From contig NZ_MUNQ01000005.1 in assembly GCF_002001165.1 (NCBI RefSeq), positions 248,001 to 312,000 of the forward strand: a stretch of 64,000 nucleotides of DNA, read 5' to 3'. The translations under genes were made by a program, and so were the position numbers. The notes beneath the pieces are model-generated. The model saw only the letters and a program-made list of their open reading frames with translations, ran no database searches and was not told the DNA's origin. The stretch is from Rhodanobacter sp. C05 (lineage in GTDB: Bacteria; Pseudomonadota; Gammaproteobacteria; Xanthomonadales; Rhodanobacteraceae). Below are positions 9,920 to 20,227 of this stretch, one piece after another; the stretch's first letter is position 1, and the number at the start of each line of letters is the position of its first letter.

Positions 9920-10290
9920 GATTCACCGTGAAGATGGGCGACGGCCTTGTCGGGGGCATGCCAATTTGGCGGATGTTCCGGACATCGACCGCAGCCGCAC
10001 CAACGAACCCTTGGACCGATGGATTCGCGTGCCAGCGTGACCATTTGTTCACACTATGCTTAGGCTGCACTTAGACACCCGTTAGATCTTTGTAATAGTG
10101 CAGCGCAGGACGAACGCACGGCGCAGCTAGCGAGCCACCGTATCCGAATGGCTCAAGTGGCAGCTTTGGCTGATGACCTTGACGATTCCGCCCTACCCCC
10201 AGCATAGCTGCTATCGATACGCATCCCGGGATCCATATCGTTTGACCATGCAGCAAGGTCCATCAACGTCACCGCCATACACAGCAAGCC
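9920..10290. other. Intergenic stretch with no supported gene
   Basis: About 370 bases between the divergent start of the GT9 gene and the end of the LysR gene. Short open frames exist on both strands, but none has a Shine-Dalgarno site, family resemblance or normal codon use. It should contain the promoter of the GT9 gene. Confidence 0.5.
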
Positions 10291-11190
10291 TCAGCGCTGA
10301 TGGGCGGTCAGCTCGACCAGCCAGTCGACAAATACGCGCAGCCGTGCCGGCATCTGCCGCTGCGGCGGATAGAGCACGGTCATCGGCAATGATGGCGGCG
10401 GTGTTGCCGCGAGCAGCTCGCACATCGTGCCGTTCGCCAGCTCCTGTTCGATCCGATAGCGCGAGAACTGCGCGATGCCGAGACCAGCCTTGCAGCAGCC
10501 GAGATAGGCGTCCGCACCGCTGACGGTGATTTTTCCGGGCAGGCTCACTTCGCGACGCTTGCGACCGACCATGAACTCCAGTGGTTCCGCACGACGCGTC
10601 GTCGGCGAGGCCCAGTTCACTGCGTAGTGACCGTCATGCAAGGCCGCCAGCGATTCCGGGCGTCCATGCCGGCGTACGTAATCGGCACTGGCCGTGGTGA
10701 CCTGCGCCAGCAGGGCAACGCGTCGACCGATCATGCCGGTATCGCCCAGTTCACCGACCCGCACCGCGCAGTCGACGCCTTCGCGCACCAGATCGACGTA
10801 GCGGTCACCGGTACCGATATCCAGTTCGATCTGCGGAAAGCGCGCGCAGAATGCGGGGAGTGCCGGAATCACCAACAACCTGGCCAGCGCGGCGGACAGG
10901 TCGATGCGCAAACGTCCTTTCGGCTGCACCGCGGCCTCACGGAAATCGGCCTCGACCTCGTCCATGTCAGCCAGCAGACGCACGCAGTGGCCGTAATACA
11001 CCTCGCCGTCGCGGGTGGTGCGCACGCGGCGGGTGGTTCGTTGCAACAGTTGCGCACCGAGCCTGGTTTCCAGCCGCTTGATCGCATGGGTAACGGTCGC
11101 GCGCGGCAGGTTCAGGTCGTCCGCGGCGGCCGTGAAGCTGCCCAGTTCGACAATCCGCGTATACAGCCGCATGGCTTCGAGACGATCCAT
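10291..11190 (-). CDS. LysR-family transcriptional regulator
   Basis: 299 residues from ATG 11190 (MDRLEAMRLYTRIVELGSFT). The winged helix-turn-helix occupies residues 1-60, with the recognition segment PRATVTHAIKRLETRLGAQL. The rest is the periplasmic-binding-like effector domain. It is transcribed divergently from an aldo/keto reductase whose start lies 104 bases away, the classic layout for a LysR regulator controlling its neighbour. The effector is unknown. A longer frame from 11268 is possible but adds residues before the HTH that the family normally lacks. Confidence 0.9.
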   Translation of the reverse strand: MDRLEAMRLYTRIVELGSFTAAADDLNLPRATVTHAIKRLETRLGAQLLQRTTRRVRTTRDGEVYYGHCVRLLADMDEVEADFREAAVQPKGRLRIDLSAALARLLVIPALPAFCARFPQIELDIGTGDRYVDLVREGVDCAVRVGELGDTGMIGRRVALLAQVTTASADYVRRHGRPESLAALHDGHYAVNWASPTTRRAEPLEFMVGRKRREVSLPGKITVSGADAYLGCCKAGLGIAQFSRYRIEQELANGTMCELLAATPPPSLPMTVLYPPQRQMPARLRVFVDWLVELTAHQR

Positions 11191-11294
11191 GATGATTGTT
11201 GTCGTCAATGGAATGGTGATGGCCATTATTGAGCATTTATCCGAATGCCGACACGGCGCACCATGCACCCACCTTCACCCATCGGAGCAACGCG

Positions 11295-12302
11295 ATGCAA
11301 ACCCGCACTCTCGGCAAAGATACCCACGGAAAGCCGGGCCCCCAGGTTTCCGCACTCGGCCTCGGCTGCATGGGCATGAGCGACTTCTATGGTCCGCGCG
11401 ATGACGACGAATCGATCGCCACCATCCACCATGCACTGGAGCGCGGCCTCAACCTGCTCGATACCGCCGATGTGTATGGCCCACACACCAACGAGGAACT
11501 TGTTGGCAAGGCGATCAAGGGCCGTCGCCAGCAAGCCTTCATCGCCACCAAGTTCGGCATCGTGCGTGATCCCGCGAACCCGCAGGCGCGCGGCGTCGAC
11601 GGCCGGCCGGAGTATGTGCGCACCTCCTGCGACGCCAGCCTGAAGCGGCTCGGCATAGAAACGATCGACCTGTACTACCAGCACCGTGTCGATCCGAACG
11701 TGCCGATCGAGGAAACCATCGGTGCGATGGCCGAACTGGTGCACGCCGGCAAGGTGCGTTACCTCGGCATGAGCGAAGCGTCCGGCGCCACGCTGGAGCG
11801 CGCCCACAAGGTGCATCCGATCGCCGCTCTGCAGAGTGAGTTCTCGCTGTGGACCCGCGACCCGCAGCAGAACGGCATGCTCGACGCCTGCCGCAAGCTG
11901 GGGGTGAGCCTGGTCGCCTACTCGCCGCTGGGCCGTGGCTTCCTCACCGGCGCGATCCGCACGCCGGACGATTTCGATGCCGACGACTATCGCCGCCGCA
12001 GCCCGCGCTTCATCGGCGACAACTTCACCCGCAACCTGCAACTGGTCGAACAGGTGAAGACGCTGGCTGCCGACAAGGGTTGTTCGCCGGCGCAGCTGGC
12101 CTTGGCCTGGGCGCTGGCGCAGGGCCACGATGTGCTGGCGATACCCGGCACCAAGCGGCGTTCGCGGCTGGACGAGAACCTCGGCGCACTCGACGTGCAG
12201 CTCAGCGCTGCCGAACTCAAGGCGATCGATGCGGTGTTTCCACCGGATGCCGTGGCCGGCGAGCGCTATGCCGGAGCCATGATGCAGATGGTCAACGTGT
12301 AA
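11295..12302 (+). CDS. Aldo/keto reductase
   Basis: 335 residues; ATG 11295 follows CGGAG with a seven-base spacing. The (beta/alpha)8 family is shown by [13 protein letters not shown] at the N-terminus, the catalytic Asp and Tyr in [16 protein letters not shown] and the Lys in IATKFGIV. The catalytic His is in YYQHRVDP and the NADPH-binding end is [17 protein letters not shown]. It is close to the YajO/IolS-like group that reduces carbonyls with NADPH in the cytoplasm. The divergently encoded LysR regulator probably controls it. Confidence 0.92.
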   Translation: MQTRTLGKDTHGKPGPQVSALGLGCMGMSDFYGPRDDDESIATIHHALERGLNLLDTADVYGPHTNEELVGKAIKGRRQQAFIATKFGIVRDPANPQARGVDGRPEYVRTSCDASLKRLGIETIDLYYQHRVDPNVPIEETIGAMAELVHAGKVRYLGMSEASGATLERAHKVHPIAALQSEFSLWTRDPQQNGMLDACRKLGVSLVAYSPLGRGFLTGAIRTPDDFDADDYRRRSPRFIGDNFTRNLQLVEQVKTLAADKGCSPAQLALAWALAQGHDVLAIPGTKRRSRLDENLGALDVQLSAAELKAIDAVFPPDAVAGERYAGAMMQMVNV

Positions 12303-12315
12303 CGCGTGCTCGCGT

Positions 12316-12371
12316 GCTCCCTCCCCTGCGACCGAAGGGAGTCCCCTTTCGGAACGCGCAGGGGGAGGAGC
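12316..12371. terminator. Large GC-rich hairpin after the aldo/keto reductase gene
   Basis: An imperfect 15-bp stem (12316-12330 with 12357-12371, two mismatches) encloses a second smaller stem (ccgaa/tttcgg). It lies 14 bases after the aldo/keto reductase stop. There is no long T-run, so it may act as a processing or REP-type structure rather than a canonical intrinsic terminator. Confidence 0.5.
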
Positions 12372-12393
12372 CAAAACCGCTAAACTTGTGGAC

Positions 12394-13218
12394 ATGAGTA
12401 CCCCCGAACATTCCCCGCTCGGCAAGAGCACCATCTATGCCGACCGCTACGACCCCAGCCTGCTGTTTCCGATACCGCGCGCCGGCAAGCGCGGAGAAAT
12501 TGGCGTGGCCGAACCGCTGCCGTTCCACGGCGTCGACATCTGGAACGCCTACGAACTGTCATGGCTCGATCTGCGCGGCAAGCCTGTCGTGGCGTTGGCC
12601 GAATTCCGCGTGCCGGCGGCTTCGCCGAACATCATCGAATCGAAATCGTTCAAGCTGTACTTGAACGGCTTCGCGCAGGAGCGCATCGCTGACGCCACCA
12701 CCCTTGCCGCCACGCTGACACGGGATCTGTCCGCCGCTGCGGGCGCCGTGGTCGATGTGAAGCTCCGGGACGCGAATGCGGCTGCATACGCCGTCACCGA
12801 TCTGGACGGCCATCCGCTCGACGGCCAGGACATCGCCATCGACCACTACGGCCCACCACAGGCAGATTTCCTGCATGCGGATGTCAGCGCCAACCCGATC
12901 GAGGAAACCGTGGTTTCGCACCTGCTGCGCTCGAACTGCCCGGTCACCGGCCAGCCCGATTGGGGCAGCGTGCAGATCGCCTATCGTGGCGCACCGATCG
13001 ACTACGCTGGCCTGCTGCGTTACCTGGTCTCGTTCCGCGATCACAATGAATTCCACGAGCAGTGCGTGGAGCGCATCTTCGTCGACGTGATGCAGCGCTG
13101 CGCTCCGCAAGAACTCAGCGTCCATGCGCGTTACACCCGCCGCGGGGGACTGGACATCAACCCCTTTCGCAGCAGCATGCCAGCCACTCCGGCCAACTCG
13201 CGCACGGTTCGTCAGTAA
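12394..13218 (+). CDS. queF: NADPH-dependent 7-cyano-7-deazaguanine reductase (long QueF type)
   Basis: 274 residues. It reduces the nitrile preQ0 to the amine preQ1 in queuosine biosynthesis, in the cytoplasm. The long form with two tunnelling-fold halves is evident: the first half includes the [11 protein letters not shown] QueF motif. The second half carries the thioimide-forming Cys in [12 protein letters not shown] and the segment [11 protein letters not shown] with the catalytic Asp and His. Two starts are possible, GTG 12388 and ATG 12394; the ATG is used. No other queuosine genes are near. Confidence 0.95.
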   Translation: MSTPEHSPLGKSTIYADRYDPSLLFPIPRAGKRGEIGVAEPLPFHGVDIWNAYELSWLDLRGKPVVALAEFRVPAASPNIIESKSFKLYLNGFAQERIADATTLAATLTRDLSAAAGAVVDVKLRDANAAAYAVTDLDGHPLDGQDIAIDHYGPPQADFLHADVSANPIEETVVSHLLRSNCPVTGQPDWGSVQIAYRGAPIDYAGLLRYLVSFRDHNEFHEQCVERIFVDVMQRCAPQELSVHARYTRRGGLDINPFRSSMPATPANSRTVRQ

Positions 13219-13353
13219 GTTCCACGCGGCCGGTGCAACAGCACGATCTTCCGGTAATCCACGCTTCACATGGGCGGCGCTAGCCTCGACAGGCTGGCCG
13301 AAGTATCCGGACAGCGCGGCGACCTGGCCGCGTCACCGCCCCTGGAGTTTCGC

Positions 13354-13941
13354 ATGACACGTTCCGCACGCTACGTCGCGCTGTACAGCGCCTGCCTTGC
13401 CGGACTCCTGCTCAGTGCCTGCGGAAAACATCCGGTACCAGTGCCGGCCAGCCCGCCCGCCGCCAAACCCGCCGGCACAGCGCCCATCGCCAAACCTGCA
13501 CCGACCGCCACCACGAGCAAAGCTGCCACAACACCGGCCATGCCAGCCAGCGGTAGCACGGCGACCAGCTCCGTCGCACCTGCCGTTGCAGCAAGCACAA
13601 CGTTCGGCGTGTCCGGCGTGACCCTGGGCGACACCGTCAACGCCGCGCATCAGGTGAGTCAGGCCAGCAACCGCTTCGCTCCCGGCGACAAGGTCATTTA
13701 TGCCAGCGTCGCCACCACAGGCCGCAGCAGCGGAGCCACGCTCAATGCCAGATGGAGCTATCTGGAAGGCCAGGGCCTGCTGATCAGCAATATCAACCAG
13801 GCAATCGCCGCCGATGGCCCGGCCGTCACCACGTTCATGGTGCAGAACCCGGATCTGTGGCCGGAAGGCAAGTACAAGGTCGAGATCTCGCTCGATGGCA
13901 AGCCGGTAGCTACGCAGGATTTCGAGATCGCCAAACCCTGA
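13354..13941 (+). CDS. Lipoprotein of unknown function
   Basis: 195 residues from an ATG preceded by CTGGAG. A type II signal peptide with the lipobox LLLSAC places the lipidated Cys at about residue 24. A Pro/Ala/Thr-rich linker (about 30-85) follows, and then a globular domain of roughly 100 residues containing a predicted beta-sandwich-like segment (FAPGDKVIYASVATTG). The lipid anchor indicates an envelope protein. I do not recognise the domain. This is the last chromosome-like gene before the accessory region. Confidence 0.75.
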   Translation: MTRSARYVALYSACLAGLLLSACGKHPVPVPASPPAAKPAGTAPIAKPAPTATTSKAATTPAMPASGSTATSSVAPAVAASTTFGVSGVTLGDTVNAAHQVSQASNRFAPGDKVIYASVATTGRSSGATLNARWSYLEGQGLLISNINQAIAADGPAVTTFMVQNPDLWPEGKYKVEISLDGKPVATQDFEIAKP

Positions 13942-14180
13942 TCCGGTCTTGCCGGTGAACCAGGCGCAGGCAGCTGCAGGCCACAGCACTCACATCAGCG
14001 AGACCTGGTCCGCAACTACGGACCATGTCTATGTGCGGTTAACCATAAATTGGCCGCTCAACTAACTCATAATCAGTCAGCACTGATTCCAAGAAGCTCG
14101 ACGAATGTAGTAGTGGGCGCTCATGGAAGGTCGACGAGCTAGGCTTTGAGGAACTACGACCGGCTCTTTTCAACGGACTC

Positions 14181-14739
14181 CTACACGTCGAGAACTCCGT
14201 TAATCGCTTTTAGCAGGTGAGGGGCCTTAGCCACGCGATTGCAGTTGGGTGTAGCTCTGATAAAACGTTTCGACAGCGAAGTAGTTGAAGCCTTCTGCGC
14301 GCAGTTTGCCGAGCAGCTGCGCGGTCTGCGTGCGCGTTTGTGCGCCTCGTTGAAGAACACAGCCCGATAGTTCTTGGCCAGCTCGGGAATGACCTCCAGC
14401 GCGGGGCGAGCGACATTGTCGGCGCCGGACAGTGGCGACGGGCTGTCATCCGCCGATGCAACCTGCCTGATGCAGAAGCTGGCTGCGGCCGCCAACGAAG
14501 GTCTGATGCAAGCTCAGGTACTGGTTGAAGAGCAGACGAAAAGCGGGATCTCTTTCGGTCGCATAGGCGTAACGCATGACCTGGTATTGCGCCAGCAAAC
14601 CTTTGTGCCGGTTGGCTTCCTCCATGAGCCTGTCGCCATAAAGATGTCGAAGTTCACCGAAGAGCAGATTGCGTTCAATCTGAAGCAGTCCGAGGCCGGG
14701 CCACTGTCGAGGAGGTGGGCTGGAAGATGGGCATATCAC
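14181..14739 (-). pseudogene. Frameshifted remnant of a ChaN/erythromycin-esterase-like hypothetical protein
   Basis: On the minus strand a frame encoding LPELAKNYRAVFFNEAHK-type sequence (around 14400-14320) loses its frame near 14325. The continuation, TQTAQLLGKLRAEGFNYFA, is in another frame and ends at TAA near 14227. A third segment upstream (14739-14446) encodes a helical piece from the same protein but is again in a different frame. The F/I-N-E-A-H plus Y-F-A-V/A-E-T pattern is typical of hypothetical proteins in Xanthomonadales. At least two frameshifts make it nonfunctional. Confidence 0.6.
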
Positions 14740-14766
14740 AAGCTATGGAGGCCAATACCCACGCAT

Positions 14767-14794
14767 AAAAACGGCCCGCGAAGGCGGACCGTTT
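14767..14794 (-). terminator. Rho-independent terminator downstream of the TonB receptor remnant
   Basis: Read on the minus strand, an 11-bp stem (AAACGGTCCGC with GCGGGCCGTTT, one mismatch) with a TTC-type loop is followed by a T-run. It lies about 25 bases after the receptor stop codon. Confidence 0.8.
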
Positions 14795-14817
14795 GAATTG
14801 CAAGCAGACTCGGGCAA

Positions 14818-17298
14818 TTACTGGGCAGAGGGGATGCCGAACTTGTACGTCGCCTCCAGATACAACTGGCGTCCATACACACTGTAATTCGCTGAGTTGT
14901 AAGGGCCGAATACATAACCGGGATAACTGTTATCCACTGGCGGCATCTTGTTGAACAAGTTGTTCACCATGAAGGACAGCGTCAGATTTTTCGTCGGGCT
15001 GTATTGCACGCTGCCGTTATAGGTAACCCAAGCTGCCAGATAACCCGTACCGGGGGCCGAATAATTATCAAGAGTGGTCGCCAGATAGTTGGGCGAGCGA
15101 CCATCACGGTTGGCAAATAACGTCGCGGTCCATTCGCCTAGACTCCAGGTCACCGAGGCATTGGCTTTGGTCTTGAAGTCGGTACTGTACAGCGGGCTGT
15201 CCAGGTAGTTTATGAACGGGTCGCCCGCGAGCGGCTGCTCTTCATGCTTCAACTCGTCGCTGTAACTACCGGAGAACTTCAAGCTGCCATAAGCGCCGAT
15301 ATCTACCTGATAATTCAGATTGGCGGTGATGGCATTGACCCGTTCCCGCGCTATGTTCTGATTCGGCGTATAGATATCCTCAATCGTGCCGAATTGATTG
15401 CGCGTAATCGCATTGATCGCATTGATGCAACTGGGCGTAGTGGGATTGAGAATCCCCTGCAGACAAAGGGAATTCTCCTGTGAAATCGTGTCCGGTGGCA
15501 CCGTCCCCACTTCGTTACGGATGTCGAAGTGCAGATAATCGACGGTCACCGAGAGCTTCGATGTCGGCGCCCATACGACGCCATAATTCCAGTCTTTCGC
15601 CGTGATCGGCTTCAGATTGACATTGCCCGAGGTGCTGTTGAAATAGCTTGCCTGAGAATAGACGCCCGGACACTGACCCAAGGTGGGGCCCGTGAACCCC
15701 AACTTGGCGCAGTTGTAGTAATCGGTGACCGAGCTGTAGTAGCCGCTCGGCCCGGAATACTCATCAGCCAAGGTGGGCATCTTGAACGCAGTGCCGTATT
15801 TGCCCCTGAGCAGCAGACTCTCGAAAGGGCGATATTCCAGTGACACCGTATACGTATTGTGCTTGACTTGCTGGCCGGATACTTCGTATCCGTCCCGACG
15901 ACCGGACACATCCACGGTCAACTGCTGCAGCAGAGGAAAGTTCAGCTCGGTCGTGGCGGCATAGCGCGAGCGATGTCCCGCACCCTGGTCCGCGGTATAA
16001 TTGTAGATATCCCCATTGAAATAACCCGGGTCGGGCACATAGCCCCAGCCTTGGTTGCCTCCTTCCAGCACGACCGCGAGGCCGGCATCGCCACCAGGCA
16101 AGGTGAATAGCGAGGCATTGGTCACCTGTCCGCGCAACATATTGTCCCAGGTCTTGCCCAAGGTCGTGGCATAACCGCTGAAGCTATGATATTCCGCTGG
16201 CGTAATCGGGGTATAGAAAGCAGCGTAGTTGGGCTCGAAAACGGGCACCCCGTAACCATCAGGATCCGGTCCCAGGGTCGATGTCAAGTCCGAGCCCAGC
16301 ACACGATTGGTAAAGAAAGCATTGATGGGATTCGTGAAAGCGACGTAATCACGTTCGTCGGTCTTGTCGTTGGAATGCGTAAAACCCAGATCGTAGTCCC
16401 AGTTCGACTGCCCGAACGTGCCTTTTCCACCCAGGCTGAACATATAGGCGTTTTCGATCTGCTTGTTCATGGAGTTCTGGTAGCCACCCACTTCTTCCGG
16501 CGAGAAGATACGCTGCAGATCCGTATACTGAGCCCGGATGGGGTCGTAAAATGTCAGGCCTGAACTTGAAGTCAGCCAGTCGGTGGCCCCTCCCGGCTGG
16601 TATTTCTGCTCCTGGTAGTTGTAGAGCAGGTCGCTGTACAACTGCAGGTTATCGTTGACGTCAAAGGTTGCGTGGGTATACAGGTTTGCAGTCTTGCTTT
16701 CATTGGCCAGCGTGACATAGGCCTGTTCCCCGTAGTACGACCCACAATAATTTCCGCTATTGGCGCGATACCTGTACCCCGTCGTTCCGCCGAACCCAGC
16801 CGTCGTGTTGGCGCAATTGTTGGGATCCGCGAATTTATAGCTATCAATGCCCAGCGTGGGATCCGTGGCCAGATAATCCCGCTCCGCGATGGGTCCGCCA
16901 ACGGCATTAAGATCAGCCTGGGCGGTCAGCGGCCGATCGTAGGCCCAGATAGGCTGCGTACTCTCGAATTGCACGCCGGCAATCAGGTTGAATTTGCCGA
17001 CATTGAAACTATCGGCCAGATAGACCCGCCGCGCCGCGCCGCCGCCGTTGCTGTTCCAGCCGTAGCGCACGTCCAAAACCGGTGCGTCGATCTTCTTCTT
17101 GAGCACGATATTGATCACGCCGGCAATCGCGTCCGAACCGTACAATGACGACTGGCCGCCCGGCAGGATGTCGATGTGGTCGACCATCTCGACCGGAATG
17201 CTGCTCAGATTGTTGAAAACATCACTGCCGTTGTAGAGCGCGGGGAAATTGCCCATCGGGCGGCCGTCAATCAGGTACTTCACGTAGCCGGGTGAGAG
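14818..17298 (-). pseudogene. TonB-dependent outer-membrane receptor lacking its N-terminus
   Basis: About 825 residues remain. Homology begins inside the plug domain (GYVKYLIDGRPMGNFPALY, then PVEMVDHIDILPGGQSSLYG and SDAIAGVINIVLKKK) and runs through an apparently intact 22-strand barrel to the C-terminus. Signal peptide, TonB box and the first ~120-150 plug residues are missing. The frame hits a stop at 17302-17304, where an unrelated gene begins. The nominal GTG at 17283 is internal to the plug and cannot give a secreted receptor. GC content is lower than in flanking core genes. The family takes up large substrates through the outer membrane; this copy should be inactive. Confidence 0.85.
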
Positions 17299-17302
17299 GC
17301 CT

Positions 17303-17911
17303 TATTTCAAGCGGCTTGTGGTCAAGGCGATTCTGACCAAAGCACTGGACGCAGAAATTCCCGCCCAAGACTGGTATCCCGGATCCATTCTCCGGCAGCT
17401 TGCCACCTATACGCTGTCACTCATGAGCGATCGAATGCTGGGAGCACAGCTCCAGCCCGATTTTGATGCCGTCTGGCGCGCTCAACATGCTCCCCGCAGC
17501 TTCGTGGCAGAAGCCATGAAGATCGCGAAGAAAATACTTCCCCTGCTTCAGGAGATCCCATCGGAACAGACCAAAAACCGTCTTGTAACCGAATGGGCGA
17601 AACGCGAAGCGTGCTGGCTACGTGTGCAGAGCAGTGGCATAAGTCTCTCCGCCGAGTTCCTTGAAACCCTCACAACAACAACAACGCTGAGGAAGTCACC
17701 TGTCCGCTGGGGCGATAAAGCTGCAGAGCTTTGGAAAAACGGAACATGGGCACGCCTTCACGAATGGAATAAGGCTGCCGAAATCCTCACTCCTGACGAG
17801 AGTGACCTCGTCGAACGGACAACAGCTGTTTCGAGCTTCGGCTTCAAGGGATTCCGTCTCATCAAGCTTCAAGAGGCATGGAAGCGTGCCGTAGATGGGG
17901 GCTTCGTGTAA
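17303..17911 (+). pseudogene. C-terminal remnant of an AIPR (abortive phage infection resistance) protein
   Basis: About 200 residues. The frame enters with YFKRLVVKAILTKALD and continues through IWRAQ-like AVWRAQHAPRSF and RLVTEWAKREACW to a C-terminal helical end at a stop codon. These match my memory of the C-terminal part of AIPR-family proteins (usually 550-700 residues). The N-terminal two thirds are absent; the sequence immediately upstream belongs to the oppositely oriented TonB receptor. The GTG at 17318 sits inside a conserved helix, so no genuine start exists. It is a relic of a phage-defence gene. Confidence 0.6.
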
Positions 17912-18083
17912 CCCATGAACATGTGGCCATACCTGTTCATGAAGGCATTGGATCTTCGGGCTCGCGTCTAGTGCAAAACGCCAGCCACCTGCTCACCTTC
18001 GCCACAGCAGCTGACCAGCTTCGCCAGCGAAACCAACCAGGCTCGTCAGGAACGCTGACCAGGTTAGTCGACTGTCCGACTTC

Positions 18084-18269
18084 GGCCGATTCTGTTGAAA
18101 AACTCCGTCTTAACGAATGGACGTCCAAATTCTCGATCACGACAGCCGTGACAATTCGATTCTGTACAAATTTGCACGCGAGGTCTGACAGAAAGCGATT
18201 GCCGCGTCCGATTTTTCACGCTTCAGACGAGCTCAAATATTTGAAGTGAGTTTTTCAACAGAATCGGCC
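18084..18269. mobile_element. MITE-like element with perfect 22-bp terminal inverted repeats
   Basis: A 186-bp segment is bounded by 18084-18105 (ggccgattctgttgaaaaac plus tc) and its exact reverse complement at 18248-18269. No transposase is encoded inside. The outward sequence TCTGTTGAAAAA resembles ends of IS1182/IS5-like transposons, so a full-length relative may mobilise it. I see no clear target-site duplication. It occupies most of the gene-free stretch 17912-18397. Confidence 0.75.
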
Positions 18270-18397
18270 AGGAGCAGTCGTTCGCACTTCGACTCTGAAG
18301 ACCTGCGCTACTGAAAGCGGGAAGACGTCGGCTAGACGACAGCCAGCGGATAGTTCTTGTTTGGGAAGCCTTCGGCACCGTAGTTCGTAAATTAGAA

Positions 18398-19066
18398 TTA
18401 TAAAATGAGGTCTGTTCGTCTGTAGAGGAGGTCGAAACGGAGGACATACTTTTCACCTTTGGTAACTTCCTTCCCTTCATGAAGTAGCTGATCCTGGAAT
18501 CCTAATACCAGGCCTTTCTTGGGCTGAATTACTCTACCGTAGTCCGAAAAAACTGTCTCTCCGCCTTCAAAATCATCGTTAAGATAAACAAGAATTACAG
18601 CGCGCGTCCTCTCGTTGTCGTTTTTCCTCCACGGGTGTTCACAATGTGGCTTGAAATATTGGCCTGGAATATATTTATAGAGACGGACGTACTCGGATGG
18701 ACCTGTTAGTACATTGCTCCCAAGATAATTTGGCGTGTTCGTGCCGAGACGTCCAGCTCCGTAGAACATTTCGAAGGCTAAGTCCTTATCCCATATCTCC
18801 AATCTGCTATTATTACGGAAGTCATTTTTATTTTGTGGTCCGTCCTTGGTAAACAACGTGCCTTCGGTGTATTCATACTTAGACTGAAAATCGCTTAACC
18901 ACTGATCACAAATCTCCGGCGTGATAGAGTGCTTCCAAATCAGTGAGGCGTCATAAAATACGTCCTCTGAGCTAATCCTTTCGTGCATATCACTTGAGCA
19001 TCCAGCCAACTCGAGATTATTTTCGATTAGCCGTTTCCTCATCGAGTCTTCATAACTCATTGTCAT
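18398..19066 (-). CDS. 2-oxoglutarate/Fe(II)-dependent oxygenase (prolyl 4-hydroxylase-like)
   Basis: 222 residues. The C-terminal half has the double-stranded beta-helix of P4H-type oxygenases. An iron-binding His-x-acid pair lies in YFKPHCEHPW, then VILVYLNDDFEGGETVF, the distal His in QLLHEGKEV, and a basic residue for 2-oxoglutarate in KYVLRFDLLYR. The acid is Glu rather than the commoner Asp. The family hydroxylates peptides or small molecules in the cytoplasm. Codon use is AT-richer than the core. Start could be ATG 19066 or ATG 19060; the second has a better-spaced AGGGTG. Relation to the metabolic cluster is unclear, but a tailoring role is possible. Confidence 0.75.
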   Translation of the reverse strand: MTMSYEDSMRKRLIENNLELAGCSSDMHERISSEDVFYDASLIWKHSITPEICDQWLSDFQSKYEYTEGTLFTKDGPQNKNDFRNNSRLEIWDKDLAFEMFYGAGRLGTNTPNYLGSNVLTGPSEYVRLYKYIPGQYFKPHCEHPWRKNDNERTRAVILVYLNDDFEGGETVFSDYGRVIQPKKGLVLGFQDQLLHEGKEVTKGEKYVLRFDLLYRRTDLIL

Positions 19067-19131
19067 TCACCCTATATCTGTGTGAGTTTTTCGGCTAACC
19101 GCACGCCAAAAGATGCTTAGGAACGGATGAC

Positions 19132-19362
19132 TTAGCCTAAAAAGGCACGCAACTCATCTTCACTAACATCACCTACTTTCATCTCCTTAGTACCCAGCTT
19201 ATGCAAGACAGGGACACTTCGGATACCTAAGGCCCTGGCCCTGGCAGTAACTTCGGGAGCATCAATGTCAACCACTGACGCCTCAATACCCATTGAGTCC
19301 AGTGTTTCCCGTACGCGCTTGCAGCGCGAACACCCTTCTCTTACATACAGTTCTAATTCCAT
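19132..19362 (-). CDS. Glutaredoxin/NrdH-like thiol-disulfide protein
   Basis: 76 residues from ATG 19362, which follows GGGAG at nine bases; a frame extending to 19395 is less likely. Thioredoxin fold with active site CSRC near residue 10 and the cis-Pro segment IRSVPVLHKLG. Small members reduce disulfides or glutathione-mixed disulfides, using thioredoxin reductase or glutathione. Lower GC than the core. It lies between the oxygenase and a DUF3228 gene on the same strand, with gaps of 65 and about 270 bases. Confidence 0.8.
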   Translation of the reverse strand: MELELYVREGCSRCKRVRETLDSMGIEASVVDIDAPEVTARARALGIRSVPVLHKLGTKEMKVGDVSEDELRAFLG

Positions 19363-19633
19363 ATACTTTTCTCCCGCTATCTCGCTGACTTCCAAACTAG
19401 CTTTCTAGCACAACAATTTGTTCCCAACAATCAAGGCTACTTGCTCAAGGTTCGCAGATCCGTCATTACGCCTTTCGAAGCGGCGGACATCGACAAGCTA
19501 CCGCCGATAGTTCTCAAAAATCCGAGCAGACGATTGCATCCCAATCGGACAAACTTGCTGCATGAACAGGCACCAAGCTCAAGTGGGGTGCATTCCTTAA
19601 CGTCTACGCATTTGGTTCATACGGCCTTTAATA

Positions 19634-20227
19634 TCAGCTTTCATCGCCGCCATTGACTTGAACCCTCTGCGACCAATACAGAACTGATTCTGCGAATTCC
19701 CTCGCGGTGTATTTTGCCTCTACTCCATCGGGAATTTCGAGCAGGCTTCTAGCCATTGACAGGGGGTGCATCGGCTCATGCTGCGCCTGAGCAGCAAGAA
19801 GCACAATGATTTCCCATTCCGAATCGCTACTTCTTCCTCCAAAATCCTGTGCAACTGTGTCGGCGGAAAAACAGACAACATTAACAAATTCTGAGGGGAC
19901 AGCCTCTGCTTTAGCGACAGTCCTGATAGCAAACTGCTTATTGTGTTGATATACCTCGGACTGCAACACCATATCCTTTCTCAAAGGAACAGATGTGCAG
20001 TAAAAATTCTTTGCAGGTATAGGAATCACTACTTTTCGCGCAAGATCCTTCTCGCCACCACCTGGAGTCGCAGAAGGCCAATTCCGTCGCACTAAATCAA
20101 CAACATCGGCATCTGTATAATTGGTAAAAAAAGAATAGCCAGTGCCAGGTCGGTGGCGGGATAGGGCAAACTTGCTCCATCCTACTGTGGGTGCATCGAC
20201 CTCAATCAATGTTTCTATATCTTTCAT
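19634..20227 (-). CDS. DUF3228-family protein
   Basis: 197 residues from ATG 20227, which has ACGGACGGA upstream; the longer frame from 20263 has no ribosome site. Recognisable family features are RPGTGYSFFTNYTDADVV near the N-terminus, a central hydrophobic core, and the C-terminal SEWEIIVLLA followed by EPMHPLSMARSLLE and AESVLYWSQR. The family has no assigned function; it is found in bacteria and some eukaryotes. It is transcribed away from the cluster that begins at 20657. Confidence 0.75.
   Translation of the reverse strand: MKDIETLIEVDAPTVGWSKFALSRHRPGTGYSFFTNYTDADVVDLVRRNWPSATPGGGEKDLARKVVIPIPAKNFYCTSVPLRKDMVLQSEVYQHNKQFAIRTVAKAEAVPSEFVNVVCFSADTVAQDFGGRSSDSEWEIIVLLAAQAQHEPMHPLSMARSLLEIPDGVEAKYTAREFAESVLYWSQRVQVNGGDES

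Noticed and set aside
13942-14180. Left attachment site matching the tRNA-Arg 3' end
   Set aside because: I compared by eye and saw no convincing match, so the left boundary remains undefined.
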